DNA of 64,000 nucleotides from Fasciolopsis buskii (Eukaryota > Platyhelminthes > Trematoda > Plagiorchiida > Fasciolidae), in assembly GCA_008360955.1 (NCBI GenBank), contig LUCM01010403.1:62736-126735 (forward strand), in the 5' to 3' direction. The translations under genes were made by a program, and so were the position numbers. Shown one piece after another: positions 1 through 8,639 of this stretch; the stretch's first letter is position 1; every line of letters starts with the position of its first letter. Under the pieces are notes generated by a model, which saw nothing but the letters and a program-made list of their open reading frames with translations, was not told where the DNA came from and ran no database searches.

Positions 1-59
<59 letters not shown>

Positions 60-290
60 CCTTCATCATTATCATCATCATCATCATCATCCAACATGTC
101 GGCATCAACAACATCATCAGCGCGATCAGAATCATCATCAAAGTCACCCTCATCATCACCATCGTGTTCAAAATCATCATGATCAAAACCGTCTTCCGAA
201 TCGTCATCATACTCACAAACATCATTATTATCATCAGCAGCCGCAGCAACAACATCAGCATCAGCGTCTTCATCCGAATCTCCATCATTT
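1..290. repeat. Imperfect (CAT)n / (ATG)n array
   Basis: The first 59 bases are a perfect CAT trinucleotide run. It then decays into CAT units mixed with variants such as TCCGAATC, CAGCAG and GTCATC as far as about 290, where recognisable reverse transcriptase sequence starts. Read on the minus strand in one frame it is an Asp-rich stretch with Ser/Glu interruptions, like the larger array at 3.7-4.4 kb, and it shares the same TCCGAATC variant unit. The window edge cuts it, so its full length is unknown. It is probably non-coding satellite sequence. Confidence 0.9.
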
Positions 291-625
291 CACGTGGCCT
301 TCCACCCGATAGCCTCAGTAGAAATGGTGTTCGTCAGGATTGCTCACTGCCACCCCTCCTGTTGGACTTTATAATTGTGATGGTTGTGGAGGTCGCCATA
401 TCTCCATGTGCGAATAACGGCATCATTATTATTCGTGCAGAGTGGAATCTGTCTGACTTGGAATATGTCAGTGATGTTTTTGAGTGTGGACCTAAGTAAG
501 TTCCAAGTATTTCTCGGCTGTCTGAATGATACAGCATCTTTGGAATGTGCTTTGCACCTTCAAGGCCCAAACTCCTGTTGGATGAACGAATTGGGTCAAA
601 GAAAAACCTCGTTCTTGGAGGTAAA
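290..625 (+). pseudogene. RTE-clade LINE reverse transcriptase fragment
   Basis: A decayed piece of a non-LTR retrotransposon reverse transcriptase. In one frame from about 323 it reads NGVRQDCSLPPLL, matching the GVRQGCPLSP motif of RTE-type polymerases. The catalytic box at 464-475 reads YVSD where YADD is expected. After a frameshift near 486 the next frame continues with LSKFQVFLGCLND and a SCWMNELGQRK segment, matching the usual PSKLQ...LND...KCK...DWIGSK run that follows the active site. At least one frameshift and a broken catalytic box show it is dead. Only about 110 residues of a normally ~1000-residue protein remain. The match is by motif memory of flatworm RTE elements; exact family not determined. 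Confidence 0.75.
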
Positions 626-1122
626 TAGCTCGGTGAAATGGCAAAGTTTTACTACTTTCTAAATTAAATCTCATCAGGTGTTCGTGTAACGGATGAAGTG
701 TTTTCGTGCATGCAAGAGGCATGACTGATGTTTATCAGTTCGAGTCATCCATGGAGACAATTCTACTTGATCAAAGTTCAACTTTATACCGCAGCAGTAA
801 GGTCCTTTCTGGTACGGGGTTCCAAAATATAGCCGTTGGGAACAAGAATTATGCGAAGACTATCGAGGTTCAAACACAGATGTTTGCCTTGGAACACCCT
901 AATTCGGCAGGAGAATTGCATTAGTAACTCAGATTTGGGACTTGGAGTATCTGAATACAAAGGTGGATTGTTAGTTGAAGCTCGAAGTTGGATAACTTAA
1001 GGTATTTGGAGCATGCGTTACACATTCCCACAAATCGACTTCCTCTTTGAACGCTGCTCTTCGAGACAGGTAATGGTCGTAAGGCATGTACATGGGTATG
1101 CGAAAAGATATGAAAGCTTTAG
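626..1122. other. No recognisable gene
   Basis: Short open frames exist on both strands but none shows a domain or motif I recognise. The sequence may be the rest of a decayed retroelement. Confidence 0.4.
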
Positions 1123-1616
1123 TCTGCGAACTATCCGGAATATGTCGACTTAAATTGCCAGATTGGTTTCCAAGTAATCCCCAAGATAGCTGGAGTCCCT
1201 GAGCGATATGGTTAAACATCGCAGGCAGTGACGTTATTTCATTCCGATTGTTTCTGCTTTCCTATAATTTTTATGACTAATGATTTCGGGATTGTTCTTT
1301 CGCTAACATTGCGCGCCGTGGGCTAGAAACCAAAGCCAAATAACATTGGTGGAAGGTTAATGATTGTGCGAACCGAATTGGGATATTTGTAAATTTTCCC
1401 TAAATTATGCTTAAGCTTATTTTGATATTGCTCTATTCCGAACATTACAAGCAATGTTACAATTTATCTTCAGAAGTGATTGAAATAAAGTCTTTTTTGT
1501 GCGATTAACACCAGGTAAAGGGCTAAAAAAATAAAGATCCGAAGTTTTAGAATGTGTAGGAAAGCATTGACTGCATTAGCACACAATTTTCCGCCTTGAC
1601 TTCACGAGTTCGCAAG
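1123..1616 (+). repeat. 494-bp direct duplication, copy 1
   Basis: This block recurs at 3183-3676 with a constant offset of 2060 bases. The two are identical up to position 1589 and then differ at 1590, 1605 and 1610 before parting at 1617. Copy 1 runs on into unrelated sequence; copy 2 runs into the poly-Asp/CAT array. The left edge of copy 2 coincides with a Tn5 mosaic end, so the duplication is at least partly a product of library chemistry or of assembling two haplotypes. Confidence 0.9.
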
Positions 1617-2330
1617 TTTTCTCCATTTTATCGACTGATTAATTTTAGTCGGGTTGTGAGTGGAGCATTCTAGGTAACGTATTATCTTGGTGTGTTTTGA
1701 TTTTTGGCGACTTTTAGGCATCCTGTCATATCAAAGAGAACGCATTTGTGCCGGTATTAGTGAATGTTAAATTAGCACATGGCACTCCATGATATCACGG
1801 GATAAACAACACAGTTTACGAATCATTGATTTTATCATGATGTCCCTTCTTATTTGAAATTCACCTGCGGATCAAAACTTCCACCTTGTTGATGGTTTTT
1901 TGGCTCAAAGCAGATTCATGCATCAAATAATGCCCAAGAAGACGGAAGATTTGATTATTCATCATGGAGATCAGTTTTCGGGGTGAGATCTACAACTTTT
2001 CATCTTGCCGGTTGTAGTACTTCACTCCCTACTTCATTACACAATTTCAGACTTAACCTTATATTGTCAAGGTTTGTCTTGTAATAACGTAGTGTCTAAA
2101 GATTGCATGTGTCATGCATAATAGGTGACGGGATATGCACAGATCTACCGTGAGACGGAAACCATAGTACTGATTCGCTTATTGTCGTTAGAAACGATAA
2201 TAAGTGGCAAATTAGACTTCTATTGCGGAGAAATAACTTAACAACAGAGAATCTAAAAATTTACTCTTTCATCTGATTGGAGTTGGTTTGATCCCGGATG
2301 GGGTTGGATGCAGATGGGGGAGAACACCTG
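1617..2330. other. No recognisable gene
   Basis: AT-rich sequence with no long open frame and no motif I could place. If the stray HFM1 exon at 2.4 kb is in its native context this would be intron, but I found no further HFM1 exon in it on either strand. Confidence 0.4.
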
Positions 2331-2344
2331 ATGTAGATCACGAC

Positions 2345-2496
2345 AGTCACTTAGGAGAGCTTCTACGATCTCGTTTTGTTCACCGTCAGATAACCTTTAT
2401 TGCATCATGTCAAGAACTTGGCGACATTCAACTGCGCAGTTCCGAGAAGACAACTCTGAACAATATGAACAGATCCAGAGGAGTTAACGCTTTACG
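2345..2496 (+). CDS. HFM1: HFM1/MER3 exon (region between helicase core and Sec63 domain), on the opposite strand to the rest of the gene
   Basis: The frame reads ITFIASCQELGDIQLRSSEK, then TTLNNMNRSRGVNALR, and stops at a GT donor (exon end 2496, gtaatt, splitting an Arg codon). Vertebrate HFM1 has the matching run LIAGCKEFLDIQLRINEK followed by TLNTLN, just after the winged-helix part and before the Sec63 domain. The similarity is strong and collinear over about 36 residues. The 5' edge is uncertain: a CAG acceptor-like triplet lies at 2387-2389, but the frame stays open further left with a plausible HLGELL segment. The other eleven HFM1 exons in this window (10044-18191) are on the minus strand, so this exon cannot be spliced to them as assembled. 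A single N lies 111 bases downstream at 2607 and an adapter scar at 3167. Confidence 0.7.
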
Positions 2497-2606
2497 GTAA
2501 TTCCAGTTTCAAGGGAATAGAGTTAATTTTTATTTGGTTCGATTGATGTTTTTTTTTGTCCTTCAAGGAATTCGAGTTTATGCACAGAGCCCAAGAGGAT
2601 GTACGC

Positions 2607-2607
2607 N
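2607..2607. other. Single ambiguous base (N)
   Basis: Isolated N. The other isolated Ns in this window (6460, 33310) sit exactly on artificial sequence joins, so this one may mark a join too. I could not find a repeated sequence on either side to prove it. Confidence 0.5.
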
Positions 2608-3166
2608 GTGGTCTGTTTCTTTACTCATTCATCCATCTCATTGTTCCTCTTCACCTGGTCTTCGGAGATTTTATTTCTAGATGTATTCTACTCGAGGGAT
2701 TTCTGTCTCTCATCTACTCAGAGAACTGCAAATGTTGACAGATTCTCTTTAACCTGCTGACAAATAACTTATTGCTGTCTCTACCAGAAATGAGTACATC
2801 ACCGGTATGCAACCAAAAAGTTATTTTCGTCTTCCCGAAAGCGCTTTTGTTAAATCTTGGTAGATAAAGTTCCGTCTGCGAAACGTGTCTTCCACAACTG
2901 CTTCACTTTTCAGACGCTCCCTTGACAGTTTCTTACTGGTTTTTGCCTAATTGTTCATTTTCGAAATCTCTAAAACTTTTCCTGTCCACTGCAATTTTTC
3001 TGATATTTTGGTCATTCGAGAGTACCTTTTTCCTAATGACAAAATGAAATATACAACGGAACGGTTGAGGTGACTAAAGGAAAGGGTGTACATGGTTGAC
3101 GTCACTGAAACTGTTAAGCATTTGTCTCCAATCATCGACTTCATCTTTGCTTGCCAAGGCCTAAGT

Positions 3167-3185
3167 CTGTCTCTTATACACATCT
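3167..3185 (+). other. Tn5/Nextera mosaic-end sequence (library contamination)
   Basis: CTGTCTCTTATACACATCT is the exact 19-bp hyperactive Tn5 mosaic end used in Nextera tagmentation and mate-pair libraries. Read on the minus strand it encodes MCIRDR, a peptide well known as a translated adapter scar. It lies precisely at the left edge of the second copy of the 494-bp duplication, so bases on its two sides need not be adjacent in the genome. Confidence 0.97.
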
Positions 3186-3676
3186 GCGAACTATCCGGAA
3201 TATGTCGACTTAAATTGCCAGATTGGTTTCCAAGTAATCCCCAAGATAGCTGGAGTCCCTGAGCGATATGGTTAAACATCGCAGGCAGTGACGTTATTTC
3301 ATTCCGATTGTTTCTGCTTTCCTATAATTTTTATGACTAATGATTTCGGGATTGTTCTTTCGCTAACATTGCGCGCCGTGGGCTAGAAACCAAAGCCAAA
3401 TAACATTGGTGGAAGGTTAATGATTGTGCGAACCGAATTGGGATATTTGTAAATTTTCCCTAAATTATGCTTAAGCTTATTTTGATATTGCTCTATTCCG
3501 AACATTACAAGCAATGTTACAATTTATCTTCAGAAGTGATTGAAATAAAGTCTTTTTTGTGCGATTAACACCAGGTAAAGGGCTAAAAAAATAAAGATCC
3601 GAAGTTTTAGAATGTGTAGGAAAGCATTGACTGCATTAGCACACAATTTCCCGCCTTGACTTCATGAGTGCGCAAG
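3183..3676 (+). repeat. 494-bp direct duplication, copy 2
   Basis: Second copy of 1123-1616, starting inside the last bases of the mosaic end and running into the CAT array at 3.69 kb. Three substitutions relative to copy 1 are all within its last 27 bases, which looks more like allelic or paralogous divergence at an edge than random error. Confidence 0.9.
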
Positions 3677-3682
3677 AATTTT

Positions 3683-4480
3683 TCATCCTATTAAATGATG
3701 GTCGTTATCATCAAAATCATCACCCGATTTATCATCTTCAACATTGAAAACATCATGAATAGTATCAACCGAATGGTCGTCGTCATCATCATCATCCGAA
3801 ATGTAATACTCATCATCGTCATCAACGTCATCAACATGACCATCAATAACATCATAATCCGAATCATCATCATCATGATCATCATCTACATAATCAATAT
3901 GATCACCATCATCATCATCATTATCATCCGGAAAATCATCAATAACATCCGAATTGCTAGCAGCATCGTGATCCGAAACGTCATCATCATCATCATCATC
4001 TGTATCATCGTCTCCACTGGCATAAACTTCGTCAACAACTTCCTCATCCGAATCATCCGCATCCGAATACTCCGAATCATCAGTATCATCATCATGTTCA
4101 GCAACATCATAATCATCATCGCTATCATCATCATCATATGAAGAAACATCGTCATCCTTATCCGCATCGGTATGATCATCATCGTTGTCATCGGCATCAT
4201 CATCAGCGTCCGATTCATCATTTCCGAAATCGCCGTCAACATCAGCATCGCAATCATCATCATTCCAGTTATCATTTTCATCTCCATCATCATCATGATC
4301 ATCATCTCCACCATTGTCCTTGTCAACATCATCATCTTCGTCATGCTGGTCATCGTTTTTCGTACTTTTCCTTTCCTCATTCCTTTTTTTATGACTTTTT
4401 ACCTCTTTCCCTTTGACTATTTGTCTCATTTGGCAGCATTCCTCGTGAACCTTCAGTAGCGCTTTTTTCTCATTATCCAA
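3683..4480 (-). CDS. Hypothetical Asp-rich acidic protein, 265 residues (may be a spurious ORF)
   Basis: A single uninterrupted frame from an ATG at 4480 to a stop at 3683. The first ~45 residues are non-repetitive and strongly basic (MDNEKKALLKVHEE, then a Lys/Arg-rich stretch around residues 23-40). The remaining ~220 residues are dominated by Asp with Ser, Tyr, Val and Glu interruptions. A basic head and acidic tail could suit a calcium- or histone-binding protein, but low-complexity GAT arrays stay open by chance and other frames over the same DNA are open as well. No domain, signal peptide or splice evidence supports it. I cannot tell a real gene from a satellite with a lucky 5' extension. 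Confidence 0.25.
   Translation of the reverse strand: MDNEKKALLKVHEECCQMRQIVKGKEVKSHKKRNEERKSTKNDDQHDEDDDVDKDNGGDDDHDDDGDENDNWNDDDCDADVDGDFGNDESDADDDADDNDDDHTDADKDDDVSSYDDDDSDDDYDVAEHDDDTDDSEYSDADDSDEEVVDEVYASGDDDTDDDDDDDVSDHDAASNSDVIDDFPDDNDDDDGDHIDYVDDDHDDDDSDYDVIDGHVDDVDDDDEYYISDDDDDDDHSVDTIHDVFNVEDDKSGDDFDDNDHHLIG
3690..4365. repeat. Long degenerate CAT/GAT array
   Basis: About 680 bases made mainly of CAT/ATC triplets on the plus strand (GAT/GAC on the minus strand), with interspersed TCCGAA units. Because the unit contains no stop in several frames, long open frames appear on both strands: Asp-rich on minus, Ile/Met-rich or His-rich on plus. It shares its variant units with the array at 1-290, so the two have a common origin. 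Confidence 0.9.
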
Positions 4481-5040
4481 CGCTCTTTTTATTGATCATC
4501 GCTGTTCTACAGTTGTTGACGACACGCTCTCCATTGGTCTCGGTTTGCCGCCGTGGATTTCTATTTACTCCGGAAATCTGTTCACTAGTCTTTTGAATCT
4601 CATAAACGGGGAAATTTCACACATGCCTCACCTTAGTTCACTGTACCTCTTCTTATTCCAGACTATCATGGCATTCGTTGACCAATGTGCGACATCTCTG
4701 CACGGTACGAATACGTTATGCTAACTGGTAGGTGGGACATTCCGTCTCTAAGATAATCGGAGGCGGTGGGTTCAGACTCAAGGGCTTCCTGGTCGAGCTA
4801 ATATGAAGTTATTCATTCATACTCTTTGACCAGTACTGACCACCTAATTATTCAATGTAATCCCAATTTTTCTCGAAATAGGGGCAAGATTAGAACGGGC
4901 CTGTACGCGGGTTCGTTTTGTGCGCAAGGCGATATTTGCTTTTTTGCTAGATGACAGCCTACACATCACCGTAGGTGAACTTCATCATGGTTCGACCTTG
5001 CCTATTGATCTAACCTACCTATCTATTTCCTAAACCAGAG
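4481..5040. other. Unassigned sequence upstream of LINE copy E
   Basis: No motif recognised. It may be the 5' part of the plus-strand LINE that is clearly present from about 5085, but I could not align it to the related copy at 11.4-13.7 kb. Confidence 0.3.
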
Positions 5041-5084
5041 GTAACTTTATACACAATCATTTTCAACCGTCTAGAGTTAATCAG

Positions 5085-5638
5085 TCATAAACTACGTGAT
5101 CCAGTTTCACTCAGTGACCATTTTATTCCGCTTTTAAATCCAAGAGTTTCCAATTGGAAATATATCTGCGCAATTTTTTCTCCGGAAAACTTTCTTTTTC
5201 TTCAGTGATATCTTTCCCATCCAAGCTCGCGAATTTCCTTTGAATCTCCAAACAATAATAGTAACGTCCTTATTAATACATTTTGACGTTTTCTAACCCA
5301 ATGAGATGGTTTTTATAACGGCCTTATGACTTTACCAGCCTGAAATGCTTTACAGGAAACATTCCGACAAATTATGGAATTTTCAGAATTATAAGATATA
5401 TTTCACTGCTGACATTGAAGGAAATAAGAATAATCTGTTCAATACCTGAGCAACTAAAACACTGGACACTTTGGACAATGAATTCGGCTTTTGTAGAGGG
5501 CGAAGAGAGGACCCAACTAGTAGGTTGTACTAAGGATGTAGAAGATAACAACCGATCATTTATACAGTCACGCAGTGACTCACCAGTTTCACTGATCCCG
5601 GTTAAATGCACCAAGGCACAACTGTTTTCCCTATAATG
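5085..5638 (+). pseudogene. LINE copy E, segment upstream of the reverse transcriptase
   Basis: This stretch aligns by eye, with many substitutions and small gaps, to 11775-12385, the same part of another LINE. Shared landmarks include TAAACTA...ATTTCA (5089 and 11777), the TAACGGCC block (about 5315 and 12050) and GAATTCGGCTTTTGT (about 5480 and 12239). It has no continuous reading frame. The LINE then continues after a small inserted element (5652-5914) into reverse transcriptase sequence. Relatedness of the two copies is seen directly; their assignment to a LINE rests on the RT motifs downstream. Confidence 0.65.
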
Positions 5639-5651
5639 TTTCCCAACTCTA

Positions 5652-5914
5652 TTGTGAATGATATAATATTAATAACACAGCGTTGTTGGTAGATGTAATG
5701 CGCCAACGTTTCGACTACCGTGGGTAGTCTTTCTCAAGGCAAGTTTTACATCTACCAACAACGCTGTGTTATTAATATTATATCATTCACAATAAAAAAA
5801 CCAATACATGGCGCATCGATTTTTCGATACACTCCTTACGTCGTTTGGTCCGGATATTTACAAACTGGTTACCAATCGAATTGCTCTGGGAAAAAAGCTT
5901 GCTAACTGGATCAA
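5652..5914 (+). mobile_element. 263-bp hairpin-ended element with 13-bp target site duplication
   Basis: The element is flanked by perfect 13-bp direct repeats TTTCCCAACTCTA at 5639-5651 and 5915-5927, and it interrupts LINE copy E. Its left end forms a perfect 48-bp inverted repeat (5651-5698 against 5746-5793) around a 47-nt loop. The loop holds a 7-bp hairpin, GACTACCGTGGGTAGTC. On the minus strand this hairpin is preceded by CTTGAGAAA and followed by GAAACG, resembling a hammerhead ribozyme core with stem II. Hammerheads are known from the pseudo-LTRs of Penelope-like elements, so a Penelope-type or ribozyme-based element is a reasonable guess. A diverged copy of the left end occurs at 23228-23339. 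The rest of the element has no recognised coding content. Confidence 0.75.
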
Positions 5915-6384
5915 TTTCCCAACTCTAGTTTAACAAAAAACAGCCACTTCTTTAGATCTGTGTTAGCTGTCTTTGCTACTTCTAAGGCACCGTTCAGGTG
6001 CTCTGGTGGACACATTTAATCTCCTTAATACAACCTTATGCATAAATTCCATTTCTGACTGTCGCACAATCGTGTCCATTGTTCCACTCCCAAACCCATC
6101 AATTTCGTTATACCAGCAGAAAATTTTCGTCCCATTGGTCTTGCTCCCTGCAGTATTAGGCTAACAACGTGCCGTCCCAAAACCTCTAACCTATTCCGCT
6201 AGTAGGCCCTATCTTGTTTTCCAACAAATCAAACAGGTGCACCTTGAATGGTGCCAAAGTTCTGAGCATGCTTTTCTGAATTTTTCTTGTTCTGGACTGC
6301 GCTCCAGTGTCCATCGGAAACTAGAAAAGCTTGGCCGTCGCAAACATCTACTGACGTGGTTATCACAGCACTTCATCAACAGAA
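5749..6384 (+). repeat. 636-bp arm of an artificial-looking palindrome (arm 1)
   Basis: This arm is repeated inverted at 6461-7096 (mirror centre 6422.5) and again in direct orientation from 7157. It includes most of the hairpin element and the start of the LINE reverse transcriptase. The centre contains a single N at 6460. Exact identity of three copies around an N points to an assembly loop at a hairpin, not a biological duplication. Confidence 0.9.
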
Positions 6385-6459
6385 GTGAATGCACAAAACT
6401 GGGCCAAAAAATATCTACACCACTGACAAATGACTCCAGAACCCTTCAAAAAAATTTTC
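5928..6459 (+). pseudogene. LINE copy E reverse transcriptase, first (truncated) representation
   Basis: Shifted frames give IVPLPNPS (about 6090), then AENFRPIGLAPCS (about 6115-6160), the NYRPISLTP-like motif of non-LTR reverse transcriptases. From 6237 another frame gives AFLNFSCSGLRSSVHRKLEK, the FLDFSSAFD motif region, and LLTWLSQHFINRSECTKLGQ. It ends at the N (6460). The same DNA recurs complete at 7336-7867, which continues into the rest of the enzyme, so this is probably one locus shown twice. Frameshifts and loss of the FDxV aspartate show it is inactive. Confidence 0.7.
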
Positions 6460-6460
6460 N
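6460..6460. other. Single N at the centre of the palindrome
   Basis: Joins the end of arm 1 to an inverted copy beginning at 6461. It marks an assembly join. Confidence 0.85.
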
Positions 6461-7096
6461 TCTGTTGATGAAGTGCTGTGATAACCACGTCAGTAGATGT
6501 TTGCGACGGCCAAGCTTTTCTAGTTTCCGATGGACACTGGAGCGCAGTCCAGAACAAGAAAAATTCAGAAAAGCATGCTCAGAACTTTGGCACCATTCAA
6601 GGTGCACCTGTTTGATTTGTTGGAAAACAAGATAGGGCCTACTAGCGGAATAGGTTAGAGGTTTTGGGACGGCACGTTGTTAGCCTAATACTGCAGGGAG
6701 CAAGACCAATGGGACGAAAATTTTCTGCTGGTATAACGAAATTGATGGGTTTGGGAGTGGAACAATGGACACGATTGTGCGACAGTCAGAAATGGAATTT
6801 ATGCATAAGGTTGTATTAAGGAGATTAAATGTGTCCACCAGAGCACCTGAACGGTGCCTTAGAAGTAGCAAAGACAGCTAACACAGATCTAAAGAAGTGG
6901 CTGTTTTTTGTTAAACTAGAGTTGGGAAATTGATCCAGTTAGCAAGCTTTTTTCCCAGAGCAATTCGATTGGTAACCAGTTTGTAAATATCCGGACCAAA
7001 CGACGTAAGGAGTGTATCGAAAAATCGATGCGCCATGTATTGGTTTTTTTATTGTGAATGATATAATATTAATAACACAGCGTTGTTGGTAGATGT
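6461..7096 (-). repeat. Inverted arm of the palindrome (arm 2)
   Basis: Exact reverse complement of 5749-6384. It therefore holds the same LINE reverse transcriptase and hairpin-element sequence on the minus strand. Between this arm and arm 3, positions 7051-7201 form the hairpin-element end again, here with an extra AATCAAAC in the loop side compared with 5746-5750. Confidence 0.9.
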
Positions 7097-7156
7097 AATG
7101 CGCCAACGTTTCGACTACCGTGGGTAGTCTTTCTCAAGGCAAGTTTTACAATCAAA

Positions 7157-7867
7157 CATCTACCAACAACGCTGTGTTATTAATATTATATCATTCACAA
7201 TAAAAAAACCAATACATGGCGCATCGATTTTTCGATACACTCCTTACGTCGTTTGGTCCGGATATTTACAAACTGGTTACCAATCGAATTGCTCTGGGAA
7301 AAAAGCTTGCTAACTGGATCAATTTCCCAACTCTAGTTTAACAAAAAACAGCCACTTCTTTAGATCTGTGTTAGCTGTCTTTGCTACTTCTAAGGCACCG
7401 TTCAGGTGCTCTGGTGGACACATTTAATCTCCTTAATACAACCTTATGCATAAATTCCATTTCTGACTGTCGCACAATCGTGTCCATTGTTCCACTCCCA
7501 AACCCATCAATTTCGTTATACCAGCAGAAAATTTTCGTCCCATTGGTCTTGCTCCCTGCAGTATTAGGCTAACAACGTGCCGTCCCAAAACCTCTAACCT
7601 ATTCCGCTAGTAGGCCCTATCTTGTTTTCCAACAAATCAAACAGGTGCACCTTGAATGGTGCCAAAGTTCTGAGCATGCTTTTCTGAATTTTTCTTGTTC
7701 TGGACTGCGCTCCAGTGTCCATCGGAAACTAGAAAAGCTTGGCCGTCGCAAACATCTACTGACGTGGTTATCACAGCACTTCATCAACAGAAGTGAATGC
7801 ACAAAACTGGGCCAAAAAATATCTACACCACTGACAAATGACTCCAGAACCCTTCAAAAAAATTTTC
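7157..7867 (+). repeat. Direct repeat of 5749-6459 (arm 3)
   Basis: Identical to 5749-6459 with an offset of 1408. Unlike arm 1 it runs past the end (7867) into new LINE sequence, so it is likely the true locus and 6460-7156 the artificial loop. Confidence 0.9.
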
Positions 7868-8460
7868 TCTTCCCGAATTTATTTTCAAAACTTATAATGC
7901 CGTTCTCTCAGATTTTCCAACAGCTGGTCTGTAATGCTCGATCTTTCCGTTCATTCTGGCTTAATTTTAAAGTTATCAAAATGTGTCGATTATCCTTTTA
8001 CTTCTTTCCGGTCTGCATATTTCTCTGAACATTAGTTCATTAATGCAGAACCACTGGTTAGAGCAGATTCTGACAAATGCTTAGGAGACACGAACGGTGA
8101 AACTTGAGATAGCCATCCCACATTTTTAATTATAGAAAGAAACATGAAAAGACCGCGGCACTCTCAGTTTAAACAAAACTCAATCACCCATTTGTTTACC
8201 AATATCTTTTCGCTTCCCTCTATTGTTCGCCTGTCATTTTTACTGGCTTATTGTAGAATGATTTCAGAATACTTTGTCAAATTCGAGAAATTATCAACAG
8301 TGCATCTTTCGTACCATGCAAGGATCTGTGTGATACGCATATTTATGTGTGAAAATATCCACGGAAAATTCCTTCCAATCCCTTCCATTTTCTTCGCAAG
8401 AATGTTCCTAAATGCCGCTGTCTGGCCCTTACATATTCTGTTTTCCTCCCGGTAAGTTCC
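7336..8460 (+). pseudogene. LINE copy E reverse transcriptase, complete representation to C-terminus
   Basis: Non-LTR retrotransposon polymerase remains. In order: IVPLPNPS and NFRPIGLAP-like motif near 7500-7560, FLNFS...LEKLGRR near 7680-7750, NRSECTKLGQKISTPL near 7790-7840, then, without its SGxxQG motif, NLFSKLIMPFSQIF to about 7920. From 7915 to 8460 it aligns with 12990-13560 of LINE copy D (for example TTAAACAAAAC at 8166 and 13275, and ATATCCAC at 8357 and 13476), covering the thumb and C-terminal part. Several frameshifts separate the pieces and no YxDD box is readable. It is dead. Probably a jockey- or CR1-like clade; not resolved. Confidence 0.7.
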
Positions 8461-8559
8461 CGCATAAATAACTGTAAGAAGTCGACTTTTCCTGAATTAG
8501 TCAGAGTTTTCACCAGACGGTATCAGATCATGACTGACTTTCCAGGCAAACTGTCTTAC

Positions 8560-8634
8560 CTAAACATCTTGAGTTCCAATTTTTCATCCGGTTTTTTGAT
8601 GAGGTGACAAATGCGTCCATTTCTGACTGAAATT
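8560..8634 (-). CDS. Possible HFM1 exon (tentative)
   Basis: A 75-bp segment bounded by a TATCCAG acceptor and a GTAAGA donor on the minus strand, in line with the HFM1 exons upstream. One frame reads NGRICHLIKKPDEKLELKMF, which loosely resembles the LSSLDLIKMDEGVNFKPT stretch that follows the winged-helix start in vertebrate HFM1. Its phase (one base in, two out) does not join directly to the last firm exon, so at least one more exon would be needed between. It could equally be chance; the overlapping open frame on the same strand shows no homology. Confidence 0.25.
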
Positions 8635-8639
8635 CTGGA

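Noticed and set aside
1..290. CRISPR-like regular repeat at the window start
   Set aside because: A trinucleotide microsatellite without unique spacers, in a eukaryotic context.
3695..4141. Ile/Met-rich 148-residue plus-strand frame, superficially like a membrane protein
   Set aside because: It is the other strand of a CAT/GAT array; the hydrophobicity comes from ATC/ATT triplets.
4700..4790. tRNA-like sequence with GGTTCAGACTC
   Set aside because: The B box is only approximate and the A box (ATGCTAACTGG) is poor; no cloverleaf could be drawn.
6680..6871. A second gene identical to the frame at 5973 and 7381
   Set aside because: All three are the same LINE DNA multiplied by the assembly palindrome.
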